From Sphingomonadales bacterium (lineage in GTDB: Bacteria; Pseudomonadota; Alphaproteobacteria; Sphingomonadales; Sphingomonadaceae), in NCBI GenBank assembly GCA_028289885.1, contig JAQGKX010000076.1:1-42103 (forward strand): a stretch of DNA of 42,103 nucleotides. The letters run 5' to 3'. Made by a program: the position numbers and the translations under genes. Of this stretch, positions 17,241 through 25,176 are shown in pieces. The notes beneath the pieces were generated by a model. The model ran no database searches and was not told where the DNA came from. It saw only the letters and a program-made list of their open reading frames with translations. How positions within the stretch are numbered: the first letter of the stretch is position 1; the number at the start of each line of letters is the position of its first letter.

Positions 17241-19025
17241 TCAACCCAGCCCGTCCGCTTTTTCCGCCAGCATCAGCCACCGTTCCTCGGCCTTGTCCCG
17301 CTCGACCCGCGCGTCGGCAATCGCCTTGTTCAACGCCGCGAACTTCGCCGGATTTTTAGCGTAGAGGTCAGGATCTGCCAACAATTCCTCGTCGCGCACG
17401 ATGGCCGCTTCGATCTGCTCGATCTTCTTGGGCAAACCGTCATAATCGCGCTGGTCGATATAGGTCAGCCGGGTCTTCTGCTTCGGGGCCTCGACTGCCG
17501 CCACCTTCGGCACCGACTTCTTCTTTGACCCACTCGCGGCATTCTCGTTCCGCCGCGCTTCCCAGTCGGCGTAGCCACCGGCAACGATATCGACCTTGCC
17601 ACTGCCGTCGAGGCCCAGCGTGATCGTCACCGTCCGGTCGAGGAAATCGCGATCATGGCTGACGATCAGCACGGTGCCTTCATAATCGGCAACAACCTCC
17701 TGCAACAGGTCGAGTGTCTCGAGGTCGAGATCGTTGGTCGGTTCATCGAGCACCAGCAGGTTCGACGGCCGCGCAAATTCCCGCGCCAGCAACAGCCGCG
17801 ACCGCTCGCCACCCGACAGCGTCTTGATCGCCGCATCGACGATGTTCGGCTCGAACATGAACTCCTTCAGATAGCCCTGGATATGCTTGCGCACGCCGCG
17901 CACATCGACCCAGTCGCCACCATCGGCCACGACATCGCGCACGCTCTTTTCCGGAGCCATCAGCTTGCGCTGCTGGTCGATCACCACTGCGTCCAGGGTC
18001 TTGGCGAGGATGATCTTGCCACTGTCGGGCTGCAATTCGCCGGTCAGCAGCTTCAGCAACGTCGTCTTGCCAACACCATTGCTGCCGACCACGCCGATCC
18101 GGTCGCCGCGCTGTATCTTCAGCGAGAAGTCCTTGATGATCTCACGCCCGCCGAACGATTTCGAAACCTGCTCCGCCCGGATCACCGACTTGGTACGAAC
18201 GTCATCGCTGACGAGGCCCAGCTTGGCGGTCCCCGGTGGCCCCAACATGGCGGCCCGTTCGGCGCGCATCTCACCCAGCTTTGCCAGCCGTCCCTGATTG
18301 CGCTTGCGCCGCGCCGTCACGCCACGTTCGAGCCAGTGCTGCTCCAGCTTCAGCTTGGCATCGAGACGCTCGGCATTGCGCTGTTCCTCGGCAAAGACCT
18401 GCTCGGTCCACGCATCGAACCCGCCAAAACCGATGTCCTTGCGCCGGATACCACCACGATCCAGCCACAAGGTCGCCCGCGTCAGCCGCGTCAAAATCGT
18501 CCGATCATGGCTGATCGCGATAAACGCGCCGTTGAACCGCTTCAGCCAATCCTCAAGCCAGTCGATCGCCGCCAGATCGAGATGGTTGGTCGGCTCATCC
18601 ATCAGCAGCACGTCGGGGTTCATCGCCAAAGCCCGCGCGATACCGGCGCGACGACGCTCACCACCCGAAGCCGAATGGGCCTCGCGCGTCATGTCGATGC
18701 CGATCTGGTGCGCAATCGCTTCGACCTCATAGATATCGGGCGCGTCCGGACCCGCCATCGCATAGTCCATCAACGTCGCATGGCCGACCATCGACGGTTC
18801 CTGATCGAGCAGCACGACCTTTGTGCCCGGAACGACCGTCCGCCGCCCCTCGTCCGATTCGACCAGACCCGCCAGCAGCTTGAACAAGGTCGTCTTGCCC
18901 GCGCCATTCCGGCCGATCAGCGCCAGCCGGTCGCGCGGCGCGATGTGGATGTCGAGGTGGCGGAAAAGCCAGCCCGACCCCTGAATGATGCCAAGATTTT
19001 CGAATGCGAGGATTGCTGCGGCCAT
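17241..19025 (-). CDS. ABC-F family ATPase, Uup-like
   Basis: A soluble tandem-ABC protein of 594 aa with no membrane segments. The first cassette has IGRNGAGKTTLFKLL, SASGGERRRAGIARAL and LLMDEPTNHLDL. The linker is rich in charged residues. The second cassette has VGSNGVGKTTLLKLL, LSGGERSRLLLAREF and VLDEPTNDLDLETLD. A C-terminal coiled-coil arm of about 80 residues (LPKKIEQIEAAIVRDEELL) is the Uup hallmark. ABC-F proteins act on the ribosome, and Uup is also implicated in DNA structure and transposon excision. The start codon is preceded by GAAGAAG at the edge of a GC-rich repeat. Confidence 0.9.
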   Translation of the reverse strand: MAAAILAFENLGIIQGSGWLFRHLDIHIAPRDRLALIGRNGAGKTTLFKLLAGLVESDEGRRTVVPGTKVVLLDQEPSMVGHATLMDYAMAGPDAPDIYEVEAIAHQIGIDMTREAHSASGGERRRAGIARALAMNPDVLLMDEPTNHLDLAAIDWLEDWLKRFNGAFIAISHDRTILTRLTRATLWLDRGGIRRKDIGFGGFDAWTEQVFAEEQRNAERLDAKLKLEQHWLERGVTARRKRNQGRLAKLGEMRAERAAMLGPPGTAKLGLVSDDVRTKSVIRAEQVSKSFGGREIIKDFSLKIQRGDRIGVVGSNGVGKTTLLKLLTGELQPDSGKIILAKTLDAVVIDQQRKLMAPEKSVRDVVADGGDWVDVRGVRKHIQGYLKEFMFEPNIVDAAIKTLSGGERSRLLLAREFARPSNLLVLDEPTNDLDLETLDLLQEVVADYEGTVLIVSHDRDFLDRTVTITLGLDGSGKVDIVAGGYADWEARRNENAASGSKKKSVPKVAAVEAPKQKTRLTYIDQRDYDGLPKKIEQIEAAIVRDEELLADPDLYAKNPAKFAALNKAIADARVERDKAEERWLMLAEKADGLG

Positions 19026-19034
19026 ATACTTCTT

Positions 19035-19078
19035 CTTCCCCCCTCACGCAGTTAAAGCGAAAGGGGTCGGGGAGGGGA
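19035..19078. repeat. Single-arm GC-rich repeat related to 9164-9287
   Basis: CCCCCCTCACGC followed by GCGAAAGGGGTCGGGGAGGGG has the same layout (C-rich, short loop, AGGGGTCGGGG tail) as one arm of the element at 9164-9287. It lies directly upstream of the ABC-F gene, and its C-rich end supplies GGGGGGAAGAAG on the minus strand next to the start. Only one arm is present. Confidence 0.55.
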
Positions 19079-19179
19079 CATATTGTTCTGGAATGCTTGC
19101 TGGTCGCCATGCCCGTCCAAAGCGGTTGCCGCAAGCTATTCACAGCCTGTTCAATGCAGCGCCCCTATGCCAGAAGCCG

Positions 19180-19509
19180 ATGAACGCGATGAGAACCCTT
19201 TTTGCCAGACCAGCCTTGATGATTTTGGCCCTGCTCAGCTTGCCCGCGGTTCCGCAGGCCTATGCACAGCATCGTCCGACCGATCAGGACGAGGCTTTTC
19301 GCGGGCGTCAGGCCGGGGCTTTGCGGCCATTGCGCGAAATCGAGGGGGGCGTCGTTCCCCAGATGCAACGGCGCGGTGCCGATTATATCGGTGCTGAATA
19401 TGATGGCGGCATGGGCCGTTACCGTTTAAAATTCATGCGTGCTGGCTCGGTTATCTGGGTCGATGTCGATGGTCGTACCGGTGCGGTCGTCGGACGCGCG
19501 GGCGAATAG
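19180..19509 (+). CDS. PepSY-like exported protein
   Basis: A 109-aa protein. After a signal peptide (LFARPALMILALLSLPAVPQAYA) it has a single PepSY-like domain with LREIEGGVVPQMQRRGADYIGAEYD split across two segments, ending WVDVDGRTGAVVGRAGE. PepSY proteins are periplasmic and often modulate proteases or sensors. It is immediately upstream of a PhoP/PhoQ-like pair, so it may be a periplasmic modulator or target of that system. ATG 19180 is chosen because it leads directly into the signal peptide. ATG 19189 is an alternative. The longer ORF start is not credible. Confidence 0.7.
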   Translation: MNAMRTLFARPALMILALLSLPAVPQAYAQHRPTDQDEAFRGRQAGALRPLREIEGGVVPQMQRRGADYIGAEYDGGMGRYRLKFMRAGSVIWVDVDGRTGAVVGRAGE

Positions 19510-19525
19510 AAACAGGGAGATTGAT

Positions 19526-20188
19526 ATGCGGTTGCTGATCGTCGAAGACGAGCCGACGCTGGGCACCCAGCTCAAGACGTCGCTGGAGGGTGCGGGCTAT
19601 GCTGTGGACCTCGCGACCGATGGCGAGGATGGCCATTATCTCGGCTCGACAGAGAATTACGACGCAATCATCCTCGACCTCGGGCTGCCTGAGATCGACG
19701 GGCTGACCGTGCTCGACCGCTGGCGGAAAGAGGGCCGGACGTTTCCGGTTCTGGTCCTGACCGCGCGCGATAGCTGGTCGGACAAGGTTGCCGGACTCGA
19801 CGCAGGGGCCGACGATTATCTCGCCAAGCCGTTCCAGACCGAGGAGCTGATCGCCCGCCTGCGTGCGCTGATCCGGCGTGCCTCGGGCAATGCATCGTCC
19901 GAAATGACCGCAGGTGATGTCCGGCTGGACACGCGTTCGGGTCGCGTCACACTGGCGGGCGAACCGGTGAAGCTGACGGCGCAGGAATATAAGCTGCTCA
20001 GCTATCTGCTCCATAACAAGGGCAAGGTCGTCAGCCGCACCGAATTGATCGAACATATCTACGATCAGGATTTCGACCGCGATTCGAACACGATCGAAGT
20101 GTTCGTGACGCGTATCCGCAAGAAGCTCGGTCCCGATGTCATCACGACGATCCGGGGACTTGGGTATAGCCTCGATGAACCGGCCTAA
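19526..20188 (+). CDS. OmpR/PhoP-family response regulator
   Basis: A 220-aa two-domain regulator. The receiver domain has the acidic pair in LIVEDE, phosphoacceptor Asp51 (IILDLGLP), Thr79 (LVLTARD) and Lys101 (YLAKPF). The C-terminal winged helix carries TELIEHIYDQDFDRDSN and the IRGLGYSL end typical of PhoP/OmpR. ATG 19526 is preceded by AGGGAGA, whereas the ORF track starts 29 codons early inside the PepSY gene. It is followed by its cognate histidine kinase and lies 16 bases after the PepSY gene, so the three form one operon. Confidence 0.92.
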   Translation: MRLLIVEDEPTLGTQLKTSLEGAGYAVDLATDGEDGHYLGSTENYDAIILDLGLPEIDGLTVLDRWRKEGRTFPVLVLTARDSWSDKVAGLDAGADDYLAKPFQTEELIARLRALIRRASGNASSEMTAGDVRLDTRSGRVTLAGEPVKLTAQEYKLLSYLLHNKGKVVSRTELIEHIYDQDFDRDSNTIEVFVTRIRKKLGPDVITTIRGLGYSLDEPA

Positions 20189-20189
20189 T

Positions 20190-20290
20190 CTCCCAACCGC
20201 ATGGCGGAGGGGTTAGGGTTGGACCTTGAGTCTTCCGTCATCATAGAAAAGCCCCACCCCCAGCCCCTCTCGCAAGCGGTTGGGGGGAAG
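20190..20290. repeat. Paired inverted GC-rich repeat overlapping a kinase N-terminus
   Basis: The left arm (20190-20224) contains CCCAACCGCATGGCGGAGGG. The right arm (20251-20290), in opposite orientation, contains CAGCCCCTCTCGCAAGCGGT. It is the same head-to-head layout as at 9164-9287. The element sits between the response regulator and the kinase membrane anchor, and in the kinase frame it reads EKPHPQPLSQAVGG. That is a peptide often seen when such repeats are translated. Confidence 0.65.
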
Positions 20291-21637
20291 AAGAAGGGCA
20301 AGAGTACCGGTTCGCTTTCCCGGCGGATGATCGGCATAGCGGCGGCGTGGATTTTCATCCTGTTGCTGGGCGGCGGCATCGCGCTCGACCGTATTCTCGC
20401 CAATGCCATTACGCAGAATTTCGACGACCAGCTCGACTATGTGCAGACTGCGATGGTCGCGAGTGCGGAGACGGGGCCGGACGGCGAAGTTCGCCTGAAC
20501 CGGCCACTCGGCGACCAGCGTTTCCTTGAGCCGAACTCGGGGCTGTACTGGCAGATCACCGGCAAGAACCAGGAACCGTTCCGGTCGCGCTCGTTGTGGG
20601 ATCATGCGCTGCTTCCCGGCGGCAATCATCACGATACATCGCCGCATTTCTATGACAGCACGCAATTGGGTGGCGAGAAGTTGCGCATCGTCGAACGGGA
20701 TATTCGTTTGCCCCTGTCGCCGACCACATGGCGCTTTCAGGTTGCACAGAGCCGCGATGGGATCGATTCGCAGATACTGACCCTTCGCAAAACGCTCATC
20801 CGCAGCTTCGCACTATTGGCGCTCGGCTTGCTGCTTATGGCGACGTTGCAGACACTCTACGGACTGTGGCCACTCAGGAAATTGCGTCAGGCCATCATCG
20901 CCATGCGTTCGGGGCAGGCTCAACGGATCGAGCAGGAGCGCCTGCCGCAAGAGGTTGCGCCACTCGTCGATGAATTGAATGGCCTGCTCGAACATAATGA
21001 AAAGCAGGCGGAGGAGGCGCGGCGTCACGCCGGAAATCTCGCCCATGCATTGAAGACGCCGCTGACCGTCATCATGAATGCAGCGACTGCGCAGAGTGCC
21101 GACCTGTCCGAAACCGTCATTCGCGAAGCCTCCACCATGCGTCGGCAGGTCGACCATCACCTGGCTCGCGCGCGTGCCGTCGGTCGGCGAGGTCATGCGC
21201 ACAGCCGGGCCGAAGCATGGTTGTCGTTGCAGGCGGTCGAACGTGCGGTTGGCCGGCTTTACCCTCATGTTCGCATCGACATGGCGGGCGAAAAGAGCGC
21301 GTCGGTTCACGTCGAGCGGCAGGATCTCGACGAAATGCTGGGTAATTTGATCGAGAACGCAGCGAAATACGGCGGGGGCAGCGTGTTCGTGACCGTTGTT
21401 CGTGACGGCAAGTTCGTCGAGTTCCAGGTCGAGGACGATGGCAACGGTATCCCCGACGCCGAACGTAATCGCATTTTCGACCGGGGCGTCCGGCTCGACA
21501 GCGGCAAACCCGGTACCGGCCTCGGCCTCGCCATCGTGCGCGACGTGGCCGAAATATACGGTGGATCGGTCAGCGCCGGTGAGAGCGAGGACCTTGGCGG
21601 CCTGCTCGTGCGTTTGCGGCTTCCATTGGTGGCCTGA
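20201..21637 (+). CDS. PhoQ-like membrane sensor histidine kinase
   Basis: A 478-aa sensor kinase paired with the upstream regulator. TM1 spans about residues 43-62 (MIGIAAAWIFILLLGGGIAL). A periplasmic sensor domain of about 130 residues follows, then TM2 (SFALLALGLLLMATLQTL) and a HAMP-like linker. The H-box is AGNLAHALKTPLTVI, the N-box is LIENAAKYG, and the G-boxes are VEDDGNGIP and GTGLGLAIVRD. The first ~30 codons from ATG 20201 derive from an intergenic repeat. The only downstream ATG is at 20327, which would place the start inside TM1 and remove its flanking basic residues. The start is therefore uncertain. No convincing Shine-Dalgarno precedes 20201. Confidence 0.85.
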   Translation: MAEGLGLDLESSVIIEKPHPQPLSQAVGGKKKGKSTGSLSRRMIGIAAAWIFILLLGGGIALDRILANAITQNFDDQLDYVQTAMVASAETGPDGEVRLNRPLGDQRFLEPNSGLYWQITGKNQEPFRSRSLWDHALLPGGNHHDTSPHFYDSTQLGGEKLRIVERDIRLPLSPTTWRFQVAQSRDGIDSQILTLRKTLIRSFALLALGLLLMATLQTLYGLWPLRKLRQAIIAMRSGQAQRIEQERLPQEVAPLVDELNGLLEHNEKQAEEARRHAGNLAHALKTPLTVIMNAATAQSADLSETVIREASTMRRQVDHHLARARAVGRRGHAHSRAEAWLSLQAVERAVGRLYPHVRIDMAGEKSASVHVERQDLDEMLGNLIENAAKYGGGSVFVTVVRDGKFVEFQVEDDGNGIPDAERNRIFDRGVRLDSGKPGTGLGLAIVRDVAEIYGGSVSAGESEDLGGLLVRLRLPLVA

Positions 21638-21710
21638 TTCAACGCGGTGCGCTTGATTAGCGTGGTTACCGGGAGCAGAAGCCGCTCATCTGAATCCGGA
21701 GTCGTTTTAA

Positions 21711-23786
21711 ATGAAAACTGTTTTTCTCGTGACCGCTTCATTGGCGGCGATTGCGTCGGTCGCTGCTCATGGCAAGACGACCAGGCCGATTGCGACCGCT
21801 GCACCGGCCTCTTCCGCTGCGACGAGCCAGCCCAAATTTCCGCCTTTTGGCGTGAATCTGGGCGCGATGGACAAGACCGTCCTGCCGGGTGACGATTTTT
21901 ACAGTTACGTTAACGGAACGTGGAACAAGACCACTGAAATCCCTGCCGACAAGGCAAGCTGGGGCGGCTTCAACATCCTTCGCGATCTGTCCGACCAGCG
22001 CACCCGCGCCGTGATCGAGGATTCTGCCAAGACCAAGAACGCGCCGGGCAGCGCGGGCGACAAGATCGGCGTCGAATTTGCGACGTTCATGGATGAAGCC
22101 ACGATCGAGGCAAAGGGCATCGCGCCGCTGAAGCCGCAGCTTTCGACGATTGCGGCGATCAGGACACCCACCGACCTCGTCCGCGTTTTCGGCAAGGATA
22201 ATCGCGTCGGCATCGATGGTCCGCTGACCTTCTTCGTCGAACAGGATTTGAAGGACAATACGCAGTACGCGGCATGGGCCAGCCAGAGCGGCCTTGGCCT
22301 GCCCGACCGTGATTATTACCTGAAAACCGATGCGAAGTCGGCTGATATCCAGGCCAAGTACGTCGCGCACATCGCGACGCTGCTCCGCCTTGCGGGCCAG
22401 CCCGATCCCGATGGTGCGGCCAAGCGCATCTATGCGGTCGAACACGGCCTTGCGGAGATTCACTGGAGCCGCGCGGAAGAACGACAGGTCGAGAAAAGCT
22501 ATAATCCGATCGCCGTGTCCGATCTGGGCAAGACCATGCCGGGTGTCGATTGGGCGACCTGGTTATCGACCGTCGGTCTTGGCGGGGAAAAGCGGATCAT
22601 CGTCCAGCAACCTTCTGCCGTAACCGCGACCGCACGGATCATCGCTGCGACCCCCATCGCGACATGGAAGGAATATCTGGCCTATCACACCATCGCCAGC
22701 GCCGCCCCGCTCCTCGGCAAGGCGTTCGTGAACGAAGATTTTGCATTCAACGGGACCGTCCTGTCGGGAACGCCGCAGCTGAAGGATCGCTGGAAACGCG
22801 GCGTGGATGAGGTCAACAACAGCATGGGCGAAGCGGTCGGCGAGCTTTACGTCGCGCGCTATTTTCCGCCTGAATCAAAGGCTAAGGCCGACGAACTCGT
22901 CCGCAACATCACCGCCGCCATGAACGACCGGCTGCAGCGGCTGACGTGGATGGCTCCGGAGACCAAGGCGAAGGCGCAGGTCAAGCTGGCCGCCTTCACG
23001 CCCAAGATCGGCTATCCGACGAAATGGCGCGATTATTCGTCGCTGCAGTTCGTTTCCGGCGATGCGTATGGCAATGACCAGCGGGCCACCGAGTTCGAGT
23101 TCCAGCGCAATCTGAACAAGATCGGCAGGCCCGTCGATCGTACCGAATGGGGCATGACGCCGCAGACTGTGAACGCCTATGCCAATCCGCCGATGAACGA
23201 GATCGTCTTCCCTGCGGCAATCCTGCAGCCACCGTTTTTCGATCCGAACGCCGACCCTGCGGTCAACTACGGCGCGATCGGCGCAGTTATCGGCCATGAG
23301 ATCAGTCACCATTTCGACGATCAGGGTCGGAAGTACGATCCGAAGGGCAATCTCAACGACTGGTGGACCCCCGCCGATATCGCCCGGTTCAAGGTGCTGA
23401 CCGACAGCGTCGTCAAGCAATATGGCGAGTATGAACCGGTCCCCGGCGCTCACGTCAACGGCGAGCTGACGCTGGGCGAAAACATGGCCGATCTGGCCGG
23501 GCTGAACGTCGCCTATGAGGCCTATCATCTGTCGCTTCATGGCAAGCCAGCCCCGGTCATCGACGGCTATACCGGCGACCAGCGTTTCTTCCTCGGCTTT
23601 GGACAAGTGTGGCAGACCAAGGCGCGTGAGGCGTCTATCCGCAAGCAGATCACCACCGACCCGCACACGCCGGGAGCGTATCGGCCCTACGTCGCGCGCA
23701 ACCTCGATGCATGGTACACGGCGTTCAACGTGAAGCCGGGCCAGAAATATTATCTGGCGCCAAAGGACCGGATCAAGATCTGGTAA
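21711..23786 (+). CDS. M13-family zinc metallopeptidase (neprilysin/PepO-like)
   Basis: A 691-aa peptidase with an N-terminal signal peptide (MKTVFLVTASLAAIASVAAHG), so it is probably periplasmic. An N-terminal M13 domain fills about residues 50-430. The catalytic domain shows NAYANPPMNEIVFPAAIL substrate-binding sequence, the zinc site VIGHEISHHFDDQG (HExxH), and the third ligand region GENMADLAGL. The C-terminus ends YLAPKDRIKIW, typical of the family (…W). M13 enzymes cleave peptides and small proteins. It stands alone downstream of the two-component system, with GGAG ten bases before the ATG. Confidence 0.93.
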   Translation: MKTVFLVTASLAAIASVAAHGKTTRPIATAAPASSAATSQPKFPPFGVNLGAMDKTVLPGDDFYSYVNGTWNKTTEIPADKASWGGFNILRDLSDQRTRAVIEDSAKTKNAPGSAGDKIGVEFATFMDEATIEAKGIAPLKPQLSTIAAIRTPTDLVRVFGKDNRVGIDGPLTFFVEQDLKDNTQYAAWASQSGLGLPDRDYYLKTDAKSADIQAKYVAHIATLLRLAGQPDPDGAAKRIYAVEHGLAEIHWSRAEERQVEKSYNPIAVSDLGKTMPGVDWATWLSTVGLGGEKRIIVQQPSAVTATARIIAATPIATWKEYLAYHTIASAAPLLGKAFVNEDFAFNGTVLSGTPQLKDRWKRGVDEVNNSMGEAVGELYVARYFPPESKAKADELVRNITAAMNDRLQRLTWMAPETKAKAQVKLAAFTPKIGYPTKWRDYSSLQFVSGDAYGNDQRATEFEFQRNLNKIGRPVDRTEWGMTPQTVNAYANPPMNEIVFPAAILQPPFFDPNADPAVNYGAIGAVIGHEISHHFDDQGRKYDPKGNLNDWWTPADIARFKVLTDSVVKQYGEYEPVPGAHVNGELTLGENMADLAGLNVAYEAYHLSLHGKPAPVIDGYTGDQRFFLGFGQVWQTKAREASIRKQITTDPHTPGAYRPYVARNLDAWYTAFNVKPGQKYYLAPKDRIKIW

Positions 23787-23810
23787 GAGCTTTCAGCGGT
23801 TTGTCAGCGG

Positions 23811-24089
23811 CTAGACCTGCATCCCCGTATGGTGGCGGATCACCTCGTCGATGATAAACCGCAGGAACTTTTCGGTGAAATCGGGGTCCAGCCTTGCATC
23901 TTCGGCAAGTTTTCGCAGGCGCGCGACCTGAGCCGTCTCGCGATCGGGGTCGGCTGGGGCGAGGCCGGTCGTCGCCTTATAGGCACCGACCGCTTGCGTG
24001 ACCTTGAACCGTTCGGCGAGCATGAAGACCAGCGCGGCGTCGATATTGTCGATGCTTTCGCGGTATTTCTGCAACTTCTCATCGGCCAT
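23811..24089 (-). CDS. Chorismate mutase (AroQ type)
   Basis: A 92-aa all-helical AroQ-class chorismate mutase that converts chorismate to prephenate for phenylalanine and tyrosine synthesis. It has the helical signature KLQKYRESIDNIDAALVFML, AERFKVTQAVGAYKA and ETAQVARLRKLAEDARLD, ending FLRFIIDEVIRHH. It is a stand-alone enzyme with no fused prephenate dehydratase. ATG 24089 (MADEKLQ) has GGAG seven bases upstream. The ORF track starts two codons earlier at a GTG. It diverges from the polyprenyl diphosphate synthase gene. Confidence 0.9.
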   Translation of the reverse strand: MADEKLQKYRESIDNIDAALVFMLAERFKVTQAVGAYKATTGLAPADPDRETAQVARLRKLAEDARLDPDFTEKFLRFIIDEVIRHHTGMQV

Positions 24090-24151
24090 CGGCACTCTCC
24101 ACCTCTACGCGCTCTTGCCTTAGCCCTAGCTGCACGTCACAGGAATTGGCA

Positions 24152-25171
24152 ATGACCGCGACACTTCACAGCATTTCGGGCGGCACTGCTGCCGCTCCCT
24201 CGATGGACGCGCTCGTCGCGCTGGTCGCGGGTGATCTCGGTCACGTCAACAAGGTCATTCTCGACCGGATGCAGTCGGAAATCCCGCTGATCCCCGAACT
24301 CGCCGGTCACCTGATCGCGGGCGGTGGCAAGCGGATGCGACCGATGCTGACGCTCGCCTGCGCCAAACTGCTCGATTATGGCGGTGCACGCCACCATAAA
24401 CTCGCGGCCTGCGTCGAGTTTATCCACACCGCGACGTTATTGCACGACGATGTCGTCGACAGTTCGGGCCTGCGCCGTGGCAAGCGCACGGCCAACATCA
24501 TCTGGGGAAATGCCGCCAGCGTTCTCGTCGGCGACTTTCTGTTTAGCCGCTCGTTCGAACTGATGGTCGAGGACGGCAGCCTGAAAGTGCTCCGCATCCT
24601 GTCGAACGCCAGCGCCGTGATCGCTGAGGGGGAAGTAAACCAGCTCACCGCCCAGCGTCAGGTCGGCCTTGGCGAGGACCGTTATCTTGCCATTATCAGC
24701 GCAAAAACCGCCGCGCTGTTCGCCGCCGCCTGCCGCATTGCCGCCGTCGTTGCCGAACGTGACGACAGTGTGGAGGAAGCGCTCGACGCCTATGGCCGCA
24801 ACCTCGGTATCGCCTTCCAGCTGGTCGACGATGCGCTCGATTATGCGTCGGATGCCGAGACGATGGGCAAGGGAGTCGGCGACGACTTCCGCGACGGCAA
24901 GATGACGTTGCCGGTCATCCTCGCCTTCGCGCGCGGGTCGGACGAGGACCGCAAGTTCTGGAAGGACGCCGTCGAAGGACGCCGCGTTTCGGACGAAGAC
25001 CTCGCCATCGCCATCAGGCTTGTGCGGGAAACCGGTGCTATCGACGACACCATCGCCCGCGCCCGCCACTATGGACAGCGTGCCATCGACGCGCTCGGTC
25101 CCTTTACGCGGGGAACTGCGAAAGCGGCGCTGACCGAGGCCGTCGAGTTCGCGATCTCGCGCGCTTATTAG
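24152..25171 (+). CDS. ispB: All-trans polyprenyl diphosphate synthase (IspB-like)
   Basis: A 339-aa trans-isoprenyl diphosphate synthase. It has GGGKRMRPMLTL, the first aspartate-rich motif LLHDDVVDSSGLRRG and the second FQLVDDALDYASDAETMGK. It extends isopentenyl units to make the quinone side chain. In an alphaproteobacterium this is probably the decaprenyl or longer tail of ubiquinone, and chain length cannot be read reliably. ATG 24152 has AGGA seven bases upstream. The track begins at a TTG two codons earlier. hrpB starts five bases after its stop, so they are coupled. Confidence 0.92.
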   Translation: MTATLHSISGGTAAAPSMDALVALVAGDLGHVNKVILDRMQSEIPLIPELAGHLIAGGGKRMRPMLTLACAKLLDYGGARHHKLAACVEFIHTATLLHDDVVDSSGLRRGKRTANIIWGNAASVLVGDFLFSRSFELMVEDGSLKVLRILSNASAVIAEGEVNQLTAQRQVGLGEDRYLAIISAKTAALFAAACRIAAVVAERDDSVEEALDAYGRNLGIAFQLVDDALDYASDAETMGKGVGDDFRDGKMTLPVILAFARGSDEDRKFWKDAVEGRRVSDEDLAIAIRLVRETGAIDDTIARARHYGQRAIDALGPFTRGTAKAALTEAVEFAISRAY

Positions 25172-25176
25172 GGGCG

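Noticed and set aside
17655-19055. 466-codon plus-strand ORF antisense to the ABC-F gene
   Set aside because: Composition is rich in Arg, His, Gln and Asp, typical of shadow frames. The minus strand encodes a complete ABC-F protein.
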